A stretch of DNA of 64,000 nt from CBDCLY01 sp965218715 (lineage in GTDB: Bacteria; Bacteroidota; Bacteroidia; Flavobacteriales_E; Vicingaceae), in assembly GCA_965218715.1 (NCBI GenBank), contig CBDCLY010000006.1:86497-150496 (forward strand). The letters are read 5' to 3'. This document shows positions 1 to 9,374 of the stretch, one piece after another. Positions within the stretch are counted from its first letter, which is position 1. Each line of letters starts with the position of its first letter. The notes beneath the pieces are model-generated. The model saw only the letters and a program-made list of their open reading frames with translations. It ran no database searches and was not told the DNA's origin. Made by a program: the position numbers and the translations under genes.

Positions 1-1515
1 AATGATACAGCCATTCTTTTCTTCCATGGATTAGAAAAATACAAATGGGCTCAATTGGATAAAGGAAATGTTCCAGAAGAAGAACTTTTAAACATTGACC
101 CTAGTAATCGGCTTTTCTTGAGCCGACCCTTTTCTGGCAAACAATTGCAGAACCTATTTAACAAAATAATTAAGTATTACGAAAACATAGGATATCCTTT
201 TGCTAGTGTAAAACTAGACCAAGTAACTATTGGACAAGACCAGGACATTCACGCAGAACTTCAACTAAAAAAGAATCAAAAATATTCCTTCGACAGCCTT
301 ATTTTATCCAAAAATCCAGGGATTAATAAAAGCTACTTAATGAGGCATCTTGGGCTTGAAGAAGGCAGTATTTATCAGGAGCAAAACATTGCCCTTGTGG
401 AAACTAGACTAAAAGAACTTCCTTTTATCCAAATCCTTAAAAAACCTGAACTTCAATTTTTTGAAGAACATGTAAAATTGTTACTAAGCATTAAGCGTAA
501 ACAAGCCAGTAGATTTAATGGCATACTAGGACTATTAACAGATGAGGAAACAGGTAAAATTGAACTTACAGGTGACATCGATTTTAATTTGTTGAATGGA
601 TTTAAAAGGGGCGAGCAAATTGGCTTAAAATGGAGGAAACTGAAGGGCAATTCTCAAGAACTAAATTTAAATTTTGGACTCCCTTATTTCCTCAATTCAG
701 CATTTGGAATTGAAAGCTCTTTTCTTTTGTTCAAAAGAGATACTTCCTTTCTTGATTTAAATGCCCAAATCGGAGTGAATTATAATTTGAGACGGGCAGA
801 ATTTTTAAAGATTTTTTACAAAAACAAGCAATCTAATTTATTATCAAGAAAAAGTCTAATCAACAACAATAGTGGCAGTTTACCAGCTTTAGGTGACGTT
901 CGAATAAACTCTATTGGATTAGCTTATCGACTAGAGCGATTAGATTATAGGTTTAATCCTAGAAAGGGTTGGGACATACAATCAGAATTTGCAATTGGGC
1001 AGAAAAGACTCCTGAAGATATTGGCCCTAGAACAAGAATTCCCTGACATTTACGAAAACATCAATTTAAAAACCAATCAATTTGAAGGATCACTTAGTGT
1101 CAGTAAGTTTTTTCCAATAAAAAATAGGTCAAGTTTTTTAGTCAGACTTAGCGGCTCTAGCCTTTATTCTGAACAAGTGTATAGCAATGAGCTTTTTCGA
1201 ATTGGTGGTTTAAATAGCCTTAGAGGGTTTGATGAAGCCTCTATTCTAGCATCAACATTTACTATTTTGAGTTTAGAGTATCGCTTTTTATTGGATCAGA
1301 ATTCTTTTTTCAATTTGTTTGGTGATTTTGGCAATTATGAAGTAAACACAAGCGATGAATATTACAATGATCAACCCATTGGACTTGGAGCAGGAATTAA
1401 TTTTGAAACCAACGCTGGAATTTTCAGCTTGAATTATGCCATCGGAAAACAATTCAACAACCCGATTGACCTAAGGGCTGCCAAAATACATTTTGGTTTT
1501 ATCAACTACTTTTAA
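1..1515 (+). CDS. Outer-membrane Omp85 (BamA/TamA-like) protein, 5' truncated
   Basis: The frame is open back to base 1, so the gene begins outside the window and the TTG at 55 is not a real start. About 500 residues remain. The first ~150 look like POTRA-type repeats (short beta-alpha-alpha-beta blocks that bind unfolded outer-membrane proteins). The rest alternates polar and hydrophobic residues like a 16-strand barrel. Around 1207-1230 a GGLNSLRGF stretch matches the family's conserved loop-6 (V/L)RGF motif, and the protein ends in Phe, as barrel proteins do. By family it should sit in the outer membrane and help insert or export proteins. Whether it is BamA itself or a TamA-like paralogue cannot be told without the N-terminus; the small number of POTRA repeats visible favours a paralogue. 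Confidence 0.8.
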   Translation, partial: NDTAILFFHGLEKYKWAQLDKGNVPEEELLNIDPSNRLFLSRPFSGKQLQNLFNKIIKYYENIGYPFASVKLDQVTIGQDQDIHAELQLKKNQKYSFDSLILSKNPGINKSYLMRHLGLEEGSIYQEQNIALVETRLKELPFIQILKKPELQFFEEHVKLLLSIKRKQASRFNGILGLLTDEETGKIELTGDIDFNLLNGFKRGEQIGLKWRKLKGNSQELNLNFGLPYFLNSAFGIESSFLLFKRDTSFLDLNAQIGVNYNLRRAEFLKIFYKNKQSNLLSRKSLINNNSGSLPALGDVRINSIGLAYRLERLDYRFNPRKGWDIQSEFAIGQKRLLKILALEQEFPDIYENINLKTNQFEGSLSVSKFFPIKNRSSFLVRLSGSSLYSEQVYSNELFRIGGLNSLRGFDEASILASTFTILSLEYRFLLDQNSFFNLFGDFGNYEVNTSDEYYNDQPIGLGAGINFETNAGIFSLNYAIGKQFNNPIDLRAAKIHFGFINYF

Positions 1516-1580
1516 TAATCAAAAGGGCTAATTACGGGCCTCAATTTTGATTATCTTCGTTCCCTTATCTTATTATTACC

Positions 1581-2939
1581 ATGGAAGCAATCTTTCATCC
1601 TTCTATTCTATTCGGACTCTTAATTGGTGCTATCTCCTGCTACCTAATTTTTAAAAACAAATTAAAGGAAAAGCCAGACAATAAGGAACAAGAAAGAGCC
1701 TGGGAATTGGAACATTTAGGAATGCAAAAAGAATTGGAACATCTAAATTCTAGAATCGAAAATTCTATTCTTGAATTTGACAAACAGAAAAAACGTGAAA
1801 TTGAATTGCAAGAAAAAATTGTTGATTTAAGTAAGGATTTTACTAGGGTACAGACCGAGAAGGTCAATCTAGAAGAACAATTGGAGAACCAGAAGGAAGA
1901 GTTGGTTCAAGTTCAAGAAAAATTAAATAAAGAGTTTCAATTGATTGCCAATTCTATTCTAAAACAAAATGCGAATGACTTATCCAAATCTCACCAGAAG
2001 GAATTGAATCAAGTCCTCAATCCCCTTCAAGAAAAATTAAAATCATTTGAAGAGAAAATAGAAAAGAATTACAAAAACCAATCTGATGAAAGACTGGTAT
2101 TAAAGGAGGAATTAAAACGCTTGATGGACCTCAATCAAAATTTAAATGAACAAGCTCAAAACCTTACTACTGCCTTAAAAGGAGAAAACAAAACACAAGG
2201 GAATTGGGGTGAACTAATTTTAGAGCGCGTTTTGGAAAGGTCTGGATTGATAAAGGGAGATGAATATGAAACCCAATTTAGCGACACCAATCGTGACGAG
2301 AAAAGAATACAACCAGATGTAATCATTCATCTGCCAGATGAGAAACACATTATTGTTGATGCAAAGGTTTCACTAGTTGCTTACGAGCGATATGTAAATG
2401 CTGAGGAAGATGCGATAAAAGACCTGGCTCTGAAACAACACATAGCAAGCATAAAAGACCACATAAAAAACCTAAGTGAAAAAAACTACCAAACTGCTAA
2501 AACATTAAATTCTCCGGATTTTGTATTGCTCTTCATACCCATAGAATCTTCTTTTAGTTTGGCTGTACAAGCCGATTATTCATTGTTTAATTATGCTTGG
2601 GACAGGAAAATTGTTGTGGTAAGTCCAACAACATTATTAGCGACACTTAGAACAGTTTCTTCTTTATGGAAACATGAGAGGCAGACTAAAAATGCGATTG
2701 AAATTGCTGATAAAGCTGGCGACTTGTATGATAAGTTCATTGGATTTATAGAAGATTTAAAACGAATAGATCATAGTTTAAGCATGGGCAGAAAAGCCTA
2801 TGATGATGCCTTTAACAAACTTAGTTCTGGTAGAGGGAATTTGGTAAAAAGGGCCGATGATTTGAAAAAAATGGGAGCAAAAGCAAACAAAACGATCCCA
2901 GCAGAATTTTTAAAAGAAAGCGAACATGAGGACCTATAA
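1581..2939 (+). CDS. rmuC: DNA recombination protein RmuC
   Basis: 452 residues. One N-terminal membrane anchor (about residues 8-25) is followed by a long charged coiled coil (about 35-200), then the RmuC domain. That domain carries the GNWGE(L)ILERVLE signature and a PD-(D/E)xK-like core, QPDVIIHLP then VDAKVSL, near residues 245-265. RmuC proteins limit inversions at short inverted repeats and are thought to be anchored nucleases. The length and the anchor-coil-nuclease order are normal for the family. The start ATG lies 65 bases after the preceding stop. The gene overlaps the next one by 14 bases and opens a five-gene overlapping run. Confidence 0.93.
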   Translation: MEAIFHPSILFGLLIGAISCYLIFKNKLKEKPDNKEQERAWELEHLGMQKELEHLNSRIENSILEFDKQKKREIELQEKIVDLSKDFTRVQTEKVNLEEQLENQKEELVQVQEKLNKEFQLIANSILKQNANDLSKSHQKELNQVLNPLQEKLKSFEEKIEKNYKNQSDERLVLKEELKRLMDLNQNLNEQAQNLTTALKGENKTQGNWGELILERVLERSGLIKGDEYETQFSDTNRDEKRIQPDVIIHLPDEKHIIVDAKVSLVAYERYVNAEEDAIKDLALKQHIASIKDHIKNLSEKNYQTAKTLNSPDFVLLFIPIESSFSLAVQADYSLFNYAWDRKIVVVSPTTLLATLRTVSSLWKHERQTKNAIEIADKAGDLYDKFIGFIEDLKRIDHSLSMGRKAYDDAFNKLSSGRGNLVKRADDLKKMGAKANKTIPAEFLKESEHEDL

Positions 2940-4203
2940 GATCCTACTTCCCATCTCTATTTGTTTGTTAATCTTCTCGTGCAAATCGAGTCAGTCTAGC
3001 TTTAATTATGACTACACTTATTTATACGAAAAGAATCAGAGGGCAATTAAACCACAGTTTAAAGTCTTCCATCATTCCACAGATTCTAGTCTAGTTTATT
3101 TCAAATTTAAGGCAGCAGATGTTCTTTATGGGAAATTCAAAGATGATTCAATAAGCAAAGCAAATGTTTACATTAAGTATCGTGTAAAAAATGCTGAAAA
3201 TTCTAGGCAAGTTTTGGACTCCAACATTATTGCTTTAAATGATGTTGGAGAGAACAATAGTGATCATGACCTATTTGGTAACTTTTCCTTCCTAGCCCCA
3301 TTAGGAAAAAAATTGATGCTTGAAATTAGATTTAGAGATGCGAATAGGGATTTAAATGTGAGGTATGATGTCTTTATTGATAAGCGATTGAATAACAATT
3401 ATCAATTCTTTAGAATACTTGATGGAAAAGAGATATTATTGGATCAGTATTCTAGCGAAAACAAAGAACTCTTAATTGAGAAAAGTCCTTTAATTGAATC
3501 AAACTCATTTTTAGTTGAAAGCAATAATCTTGCTAGCATTAAGGCCTCTCCCCCATTTGCAATGAACAATATCAATGAAAAAATTTTCCATTCGGAAGAG
3601 AGCGACAGTTTAAATTTTATTGATCACAAGGCAAAAATTACATTGAATGCAAAACGAATTCGTTTGATTGATTTGAATCTGTCAACAGAAGAAGGAGAAG
3701 AAATTAAAGCTCTCCATTTGTTCAGTTTTCATCCCTCTTATCCAAAAATAAGCAGTTATGAGCAGGTAATAGAACCTATTCGATACATCAGCACCAATAA
3801 TGAATTTAAGCAATTACAGGAAGCTAGTGATAAAAAAGCGGCTTTTGAAAACTTCTGGTTGAAGCTTGGTAGAGATGAAGAAACAGCTAAGAATTTGATC
3901 AACATTTATTACGAAAGGGTTGAAAATGCAAATCAATTTTTCACTTCTTTCAAGGAAGGCTGGAAAACGGATAGAGGAATAATAATGGTGGTATATGGAG
4001 AACCTTATGAAGTTGTTAAAACTAGAAATAAGGAGATTTGGCTGTATGGGGAAGAAAACAATATCCTATCTGTTAAATTTGAGTTTACCAGAAGAGGAAA
4101 AGCTTGGCACTACAATGATTTCAAGCTGTACAGAGATACTAACTTAAAAAATAACTGGTACCGTGCTGTTGATGCATGGCGACAAGGAAAACTGAATTCG
4201 TGA
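2926..4203 (+). CDS. GWxTD domain lipoprotein
   Basis: 425 residues with a lipoprotein signal peptide: a hydrophobic stretch, then a Ser-Cys lipobox at about residues 18-19. The N-terminal two thirds are beta-rich with no catalytic motif I recognise. The C-terminal ~110 residues form the GWxTD domain, named for the motif seen here as EGWKTDRG (about residue 343), followed by a VYGEPYEV turn and an aromatic, basic end. The family is widespread in Bacteroidota and has no established function. The gene starts inside rmuC (14-base overlap) and its end overlaps rlmB by 28 bases, so translational coupling is likely. It is anchored in a membrane by lipid; inner or outer leaflet is not evident. Confidence 0.85.
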   Translation: MRTYKILLPISICLLIFSCKSSQSSFNYDYTYLYEKNQRAIKPQFKVFHHSTDSSLVYFKFKAADVLYGKFKDDSISKANVYIKYRVKNAENSRQVLDSNIIALNDVGENNSDHDLFGNFSFLAPLGKKLMLEIRFRDANRDLNVRYDVFIDKRLNNNYQFFRILDGKEILLDQYSSENKELLIEKSPLIESNSFLVESNNLASIKASPPFAMNNINEKIFHSEESDSLNFIDHKAKITLNAKRIRLIDLNLSTEEGEEIKALHLFSFHPSYPKISSYEQVIEPIRYISTNNEFKQLQEASDKKAAFENFWLKLGRDEETAKNLINIYYERVENANQFFTSFKEGWKTDRGIIMVVYGEPYEVVKTRNKEIWLYGEENNILSVKFEFTRRGKAWHYNDFKLYRDTNLKNNWYRAVDAWRQGKLNS

Positions 4204-4934
4204 AAAAAGACAATGCCATATATGGAATGCATCCAGTAATGGAAGCCATTCAGAACCAGAATGAAATTGATAAAGTTTTTATTCAATCAGACCTAAGAGG
4301 CCCACACATAGGCACTTTAAGAAAATTAATTAAAACGCATAAAATTGCTAGTCAGAACATTCCTTTAGCCAAATTGGATCATTTATACCGTGGTAAACAC
4401 CAAGGTGTTGTTGCACTGCTTTCTCCTATCGAGTATCAGCCCTACGAAAGCGTAGTTAGTCAGGCCTATGAAAATGGAGAAACACCCTTAATGCTTGTTT
4501 TAGATCGAGTTAGTGATGTGGGAAATTTTGGGGCCATATGTAGAAGTGCCGAATGCCTTGGAGTTCATGGAATAATTATTCCTGTAAAAGGGGCAGCTCA
4601 AATTAATGCTGAGGCTATAAAGAGGTCTTCAGGTGCCTTACTTAATGTTAACATTTCTAGAGAGCGAGATTTAGCTGCAGTTGTAGAAAATTTAAAGCAC
4701 TCTGGTTTACAAATTATTGCTTGTACCGAGAAATCTGAATTGCCAGTTAGCGAAGTAAGTTATCAAGGTCCTACTGTTGTAATCATGGGCTCAGAAGAGG
4801 ATGGTGTAAACTCCACCTTAATGAAATTAGCCGACCACAAAGCTACAATTCCAATGTTAGGAAATACCGCTTCCTTAAATGTATCCGTATCCACCGGCAT
4901 TATCTTATATGAGATCAGTAAACAAAGAAAATAA
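4176..4934 (+). CDS. rlmB: 23S rRNA (guanosine-2'-O-)-methyltransferase RlmB (SpoU/TrmH family)
   Basis: 252 residues. An N-terminal substrate-binding domain (YGMHPVMEAI near residue 17) is followed by a SPOUT methyltransferase domain with all three knot motifs: DVGNFGAICRSAE (about 115), VIMGSEEDGVN (about 205) and SLNVSVSTGIILYE (about 232). RlmB methylates G2251 in the peptidyl-transferase centre of 23S rRNA using SAM. TrmH-type tRNA methylation is the main alternative, but the N-terminal domain and length fit RlmB. The ATG at 4176 lies 28 bases inside the previous gene; a GTG at 4200 is an alternative start that loses eight residues. Confidence 0.9.
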   Translation: MATRKTEFVKKDNAIYGMHPVMEAIQNQNEIDKVFIQSDLRGPHIGTLRKLIKTHKIASQNIPLAKLDHLYRGKHQGVVALLSPIEYQPYESVVSQAYENGETPLMLVLDRVSDVGNFGAICRSAECLGVHGIIIPVKGAAQINAEAIKRSSGALLNVNISRERDLAAVVENLKHSGLQIIACTEKSELPVSEVSYQGPTVVIMGSEEDGVNSTLMKLADHKATIPMLGNTASLNVSVSTGIILYEISKQRK

Positions 4935-6819
4935 TTCGAAAGAACCCCAATATCTGGGTTTAGCGTTTATTCTTCTTCTAGGAATTGGCGCTATTTTTCG
5001 TTTTGCTTTTTTTGCTGATTGGTCATTCAGCAATGATGAATTGAGTGCTATTCAGCGGCTAAAGGCAGAAAACTTATCAGCCCTTATTAAAAATGGAATT
5101 AAGATTGATGGTCATCCTGCATTTACTCAGATCTTTCTTTATTATTGGACAAAATTAGTAGGCCTAAGCACAGGGCTTGTGCGACTACCATTTGTACTTT
5201 TTGGTGTTGGATCTCTTTATTATTTCTATCAATTTTCCAAAAACTATTTTAGTACAGCTTCAGCCATTGCCGCCTTAGCAATTGTTCTTAGTTCTGGATT
5301 TTTTATTCTATACAGCCAATTGGCTAGGCCGTATGCTCCAGGACTATTTTTTACCATGGCTTTTGCACATTATTGGCACTTGATACTCTACCGTGATGTT
5401 CCTCTTAACAAAATTGTAATCTGTGCATTCCTTGGTGCATTTGGTATAATGAGCCATTACTTTTCCGCATTAGGCATAGTATTGCTTCTCTTAAATGGTT
5501 TTTTCTTAATCAAGATGGATACCTGGAAAAATTACACCATCCTAATTTTAGGCATTGGTTTAATTTGTCTTCCTCATCTTCCTACTACCATTGGTCATTT
5601 AAAGATTGGAGGGCTCAATTGGATGCCACTGCCAAGTGATGATTTCTTATGGAAATATGCCATGAGAATATTCAATGGCTTCGAATTTTTGATTTACTAC
5701 ATTCTAGGAATGGCAGGTACATCTATTCTTTTTTGTTGGAAGAAAATCGAAAAAAAACACATTGTTCTTCTAATTGTTTCCATTTTACCTTACCTAATTG
5801 CAAAGTATTATAGTCTTAATTATAGTCCGGTATTGCAATTTTCTAGCTTGCTCTTCTCTACCCCATTTGCACTTTTGTTGTTAACTAGTCTTTATGGCTC
5901 CTTCCAAAAACGATACATCCCCTATATTGCCACACTAGTGTTTCTTATTCCAATGACGTATGGATTGTTTGCCAATCTTAATTTCTATCAAAACAAACCA
6001 TTTGCAAATTTTAAAGAGGTAGTACAATTGACTTCAGAGTGGAGCTCAGGAAAAAAAGATGTTTTAATATTTGCCAATTGCAATGATCCTAGCTATTTGC
6101 GCTTTTTTGAAAAAGATGGAGTTGATTCTATTCCATATGACCTAATTGGCTTTAATAGTGAATCAAGCATTATTGCTGCCAGAGAATTGATAAGCAATAA
6201 GAATTACAATTCCATCCTTTTGAGTTTCGCGAATGTGCCAATCCCAAAGGAAGTCATAGAATTGGCAAGAATTCATTTTCCAAAAGTTTTAGAACAAAAA
6301 CGATTTTACAATTCAGAAGTACTTCATCTGGGCAAATCAATGGATGAACGCCAATACGATAGAAAATATAATCCCTTAAATAATACAACAAATAATTGGA
6401 GACTGGATATGGAACAAAGGGATAGCAGCACGTTTCACACCTTGCCATCTAGCTTCAAAGTTGAAAAAGAAAATACTTATCCTTTAACTTTTGAGGGGCA
6501 AATAAAAGATTTGTTTAAAAAGGGAGAAAAGGATTTGGTCATTTCCACCTGGTTAAAATTTCCTGAGAATGCAAGTGGAATTTTAAGCATTGACATCAGC
6601 CGTGAAGGAGAATCATTTTTCTGGCGGGGTTATGAGATTGCACCCTACCGGAAAAACAATGAATGGTTTCACCTAATAAAAGTCTTGTCCTTGGAGAAAG
6701 AAATTCAAGCGGAGGATAAAATCAAAATCTTTGTCTGGAACAATAATCAAAGTGAATTTTGGGTCGATGATTTCGAATTGATACGCTATTCTGATAGTGA
6801 TTATAATTACTATGAATAA
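4909..6819 (+). CDS. GT-C (family 39-like) membrane glycosyltransferase
   Basis: About 636 residues from the ATG at 4909. The frame extends ten codons further up to a GTG at 4879, but the ATG gives a typical basic N-terminus. Eight or more membrane helices fill residues 15-370, followed by a ~250-residue soluble domain that should face the periplasm. The first large loop has the acidic motif SNDELSAI, the position of the catalytic DE of GT-C enzymes, then a DGHPAFTQ stretch and a LARPYAPG motif as in protein-mannosyl and ArnT transferases. It probably moves a sugar from a polyprenyl carrier, with the acceptor unknown. It overlaps rlmB by 26 bases and the acyltransferase by 8. Confidence 0.75.
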   Translation: MRSVNKENNSKEPQYLGLAFILLLGIGAIFRFAFFADWSFSNDELSAIQRLKAENLSALIKNGIKIDGHPAFTQIFLYYWTKLVGLSTGLVRLPFVLFGVGSLYYFYQFSKNYFSTASAIAALAIVLSSGFFILYSQLARPYAPGLFFTMAFAHYWHLILYRDVPLNKIVICAFLGAFGIMSHYFSALGIVLLLLNGFFLIKMDTWKNYTILILGIGLICLPHLPTTIGHLKIGGLNWMPLPSDDFLWKYAMRIFNGFEFLIYYILGMAGTSILFCWKKIEKKHIVLLIVSILPYLIAKYYSLNYSPVLQFSSLLFSTPFALLLLTSLYGSFQKRYIPYIATLVFLIPMTYGLFANLNFYQNKPFANFKEVVQLTSEWSSGKKDVLIFANCNDPSYLRFFEKDGVDSIPYDLIGFNSESSIIAARELISNKNYNSILLSFANVPIPKEVIELARIHFPKVLEQKRFYNSEVLHLGKSMDERQYDRKYNPLNNTTNNWRLDMEQRDSSTFHTLPSSFKVEKENTYPLTFEGQIKDLFKKGEKDLVISTWLKFPENASGILSIDISREGESFFWRGYEIAPYRKNNEWFHLIKVLSLEKEIQAEDKIKIFVWNNNQSEFWVDDFELIRYSDSDYNYYE

Positions 6820-7867
6820 GATGTCGCTACCTTATCGATTTCTAAGGGCTTTATTAAAAATAGCTCTGAATTGCTTCTACAAGAACATAAAATTAGAAGG
6901 CAATTGGAAACAGGCGCAAGAGGGGCCTTTAATCATTGCGGCGAACCACCCAAACTCTTTCTTAGACGCTATCCTGATTTCTTGCTACCTCAATCGACCT
7001 TTGCATTTTTTGGCTCGATCAGATGTATTCAAGCAGAAATGGGCCGATAGGATTTTAAGAAAAATGCACTTAATTCCGGTATATCGACTTCAAGAAGGAA
7101 AGGAAAACATGCACAAAAACGCAGCAACATTTCTTGAAGCAGAAAAGCTTCTAGAAAAAAATGGAGCCTTAATTATTTTTGTTGAGGGTGTTAGCATTCC
7201 AGACCGGCAATTAAAACCCATAAAAAAGGGCTTATGTAGAATTGCATTTGGTTTTGAGGAAAAGCAACAATTTTCTGCGGGTACACAAGTACTGCCGATA
7301 GGTATCTTTTACGAAGACATTCCTAGGTTTCATACCCGAATCATTTTATCTGCTGGGAGAAAATTGAACATTGCAGATTACCAAAAAAAATGGGATCAAA
7401 ATGAAAACAAAGCATTTCAAGCTTTTAATGACAACTTAAGATTAGAACTAGAAATGGTAACCTTAAGAAGTATCAGGATGAATGAATTCGATTTAGCCAT
7501 TAATCAGATCCCTGATAAAAAATTTACCCTCGATAATCTCAAGAACTTGGCAGAGAAAATCGACTTAAACAAAACAGAAGAAATCAATCCCAACATAAAA
7601 CCTAAATCTTCATTTTGGAAAAATGTTGCATTTTTCCCTTTAAGAATAGTCAATGTTGCTCCGTTTTGGATGGCTAGAATCTTATCTAAAAACTTGGTAA
7701 AGGACATTGAATTCTTTTGTTCCGTTTATCTTTGTCTTGGAACAGTATTGTGGGGGCTTTGGTCATTAATTCTCGCAGTAGCTTTTGGACAACTATTTCA
7801 TCCAATTGGCTATTTAACACCTTTTTTGCTATTCCTTTTAGGAAAAATTTATCTTCGAATTAGATAG
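6812..7867 (+). CDS. PlsC-like 1-acyl-glycerol-3-phosphate acyltransferase family protein
   Basis: 351 residues from the ATG at 6812 (a GTG at 6797 and an ATG at 6821 are alternatives). The acyltransferase domain covers about residues 30-200. It has ANHPNSFLD, a variant of the NHX4D catalytic motif in which His and Asp are kept, and FVEGVS, the counterpart of the FPEGT substrate motif with Val in place of Pro. The C-terminal ~100 residues carry two membrane helices. The family acylates lysophospholipids or other glycerol acceptors at the inner membrane. The variant motifs and longer C-terminus leave the acceptor open. It closes the overlapping operon that begins with rmuC. Confidence 0.82.
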   Translation: MNKMSLPYRFLRALLKIALNCFYKNIKLEGNWKQAQEGPLIIAANHPNSFLDAILISCYLNRPLHFLARSDVFKQKWADRILRKMHLIPVYRLQEGKENMHKNAATFLEAEKLLEKNGALIIFVEGVSIPDRQLKPIKKGLCRIAFGFEEKQQFSAGTQVLPIGIFYEDIPRFHTRIILSAGRKLNIADYQKKWDQNENKAFQAFNDNLRLELEMVTLRSIRMNEFDLAINQIPDKKFTLDNLKNLAEKIDLNKTEEINPNIKPKSSFWKNVAFFPLRIVNVAPFWMARILSKNLVKDIEFFCSVYLCLGTVLWGLWSLILAVAFGQLFHPIGYLTPFLLFLLGKIYLRIR

Positions 7868-7960
7868 ATTTGTTTTTTGTTATTGTTTGTCGTTCACAAA
7901 ACATGAATTAAATTCTCAAGCAATTTTCATTGCTTAACTTCGTGACAATGAGAGAAACCG

Positions 7961-8782
7961 ATGCATAAAATCCTAAACACAAATAAGTTAACTCTACTGT
8001 TGATTTTGTCTAGTGTATTGCTCTCGTTTTGCTCAGTAAAACAAGAAGAAGACAACATTGAAATGGAGAATTCCAAAGCAATAAATACTAAGGCAATTCT
8101 TTTATCAAAGGAACTTTTAGTAGGAGTGAAATCCCAAAAAGATGTAAGTACCATTCTGACTGCATTAAATGAAATCCAAAAGGAAAAGTTGGCAGAAGAA
8201 CTGTCCCAAGATGAGCATAAAAAAGCTTTTTGGATCAACATTTACAATGCACATATCCAGATTTTCTTGAAAGAGAACCCTGATGTATATGAGAAGAGAA
8301 GTCACTTTTTTTCCAAGAAACAAATTCAAATAGCTGGATTAGCACTTAGTTTTGACGATATCGAACATGGCTTTATTCGGGGGTCTAAATTCAAACTTGC
8401 TTTAGGCCTTATTAAGAATCCCTTCGCAAGTAAAATAGAAAAGTTGTTCCGAGTTGAAAAGACAGATGGTAGAATCCATTTTGCGCTCAATTGTGGAGCT
8501 GTGAGTTGTCCAGACATCGCAATTTATGATGCCAGTGATTTTGATAATCAAATTGATCAAGTCGCTCAATCATTTTTAAAGAAATCAAGTAAATACGATG
8601 CTGAAAATGATAAAATCGAAATTACTAGTCTATTCTCTTGGTTCAGAGGTGACTTTGGAGGCAGGAGTAGAATTAAAGAAATGCTAAAGCGATTTGAAAT
8701 AATACCGAAAGATTCTAATCCAAGTATTTCTTATGCTAGTTACGATTGGACCTTAAGTTTAGATAACTATTATGAGGACTAG
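7961..8782 (+). CDS. DUF547 exported protein, probable lipoprotein
   Basis: 273 residues with an N-terminal hydrophobic segment ending in SFCSV at about residue 24, which fits a lipobox. The DUF547 domain is clear: AFWINIYNAHIQ near residue 89 and FALNCGAVSCP near 174. The domain is related to papain/transglutaminase folds, and the conserved Cys (within NCGA) and His could form an active site, but no activity is established for the family. The 93 bases upstream hold an A/T-rich leader with no clear promoter. Its stop overlaps the rhodanese start by 11 bases, so the two are probably co-translated envelope proteins. Confidence 0.85.
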   Translation: MHKILNTNKLTLLLILSSVLLSFCSVKQEEDNIEMENSKAINTKAILLSKELLVGVKSQKDVSTILTALNEIQKEKLAEELSQDEHKKAFWINIYNAHIQIFLKENPDVYEKRSHFFSKKQIQIAGLALSFDDIEHGFIRGSKFKLALGLIKNPFASKIEKLFRVEKTDGRIHFALNCGAVSCPDIAIYDASDFDNQIDQVAQSFLKKSSKYDAENDKIEITSLFSWFRGDFGGRSRIKEMLKRFEIIPKDSNPSISYASYDWTLSLDNYYED

Positions 8783-9272
8783 CCTTTTAATTTCATTCTT
8801 TTTAATCAACTTGAATTTCCTATTAGCGCAAGAAATGGGCAGTAAATCATTCGACCTAGTCATCAAGCAAATGTTAAATCATAGCATTCCTGAAATCAGT
8901 ATTGATGAGGCGTCTATTAATAAAACAGCTATATTTTTGGATGCGAGAGCTAAAAAAGAATACCTAGTCAGTCACATTAATTCTGCACATTGGATAGGTT
9001 TCGATACAATCAATTGGGAAACCACAAAGGATTTTAAACTTGAACAAGAGATCATTGTTTATTGCTCAATTGGTTACCGCAGTGAAAAGGTAGCCGAACA
9101 GTTAAAGGAAAAAGGCTTTCAAAATGTGAAGAACCTATATGGTGGAATATTTGAATGGAAAAATAAAGGAAATCCTGTATTTAAGTCAGATAGCACGCCA
9201 ACCGAAGAGGTTCATGCCTATAACAAAGTTTGGGGTATCTGGTTAAAAAATGCAACAAAAATCTATGATTAG
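8772..9272 (+). CDS. Exported rhodanese-like domain protein
   Basis: 166 residues: signal peptide (about 1-20, ending LLAQ), then one rhodanese domain (about 35-135). DARAKKEY opens the domain, and the catalytic loop is VYCSIGYRS with Cys98 by my count, so the active cysteine is present. The NLYGGIFEWKN end of the domain is typical. Rhodaneses move sulfane sulfur or bind other oxyanions; the physiological substrate is unknown. About 30 residues follow the domain. Overlap with the DUF547 gene argues for a shared transcript. After the stop there is a gap of ~100 bases with a new promoter. Confidence 0.88.
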   Translation: MRTSLLISFFLINLNFLLAQEMGSKSFDLVIKQMLNHSIPEISIDEASINKTAIFLDARAKKEYLVSHINSAHWIGFDTINWETTKDFKLEQEIIVYCSIGYRSEKVAEQLKEKGFQNVKNLYGGIFEWKNKGNPVFKSDSTPTEEVHAYNKVWGIWLKNATKIYD

Positions 9273-9346
9273 GACCAGATTCATACCCGTTAATCGTTGA
9301 TATCTACCACTTAGCAATTTCGTTTTATTTACTGGTTTGAATGCCC

Positions 9347-9354
9347 TATTTTTG
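9347..9354 (+). promoter_or_regulatory. Candidate -7 element (TATTTTTG) upstream of the S46 peptidase gene
   Basis: The octamer matches the Bacteroidota -7 consensus TAnnTTTG and lies about 20 bases before the start at 9375. A clear -33 TTTG at the expected spacing is missing, so this is only a fair candidate. Confidence 0.35.
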
Positions 9355-9374
9355 ACGCGGTTTAACTGTAAAAA

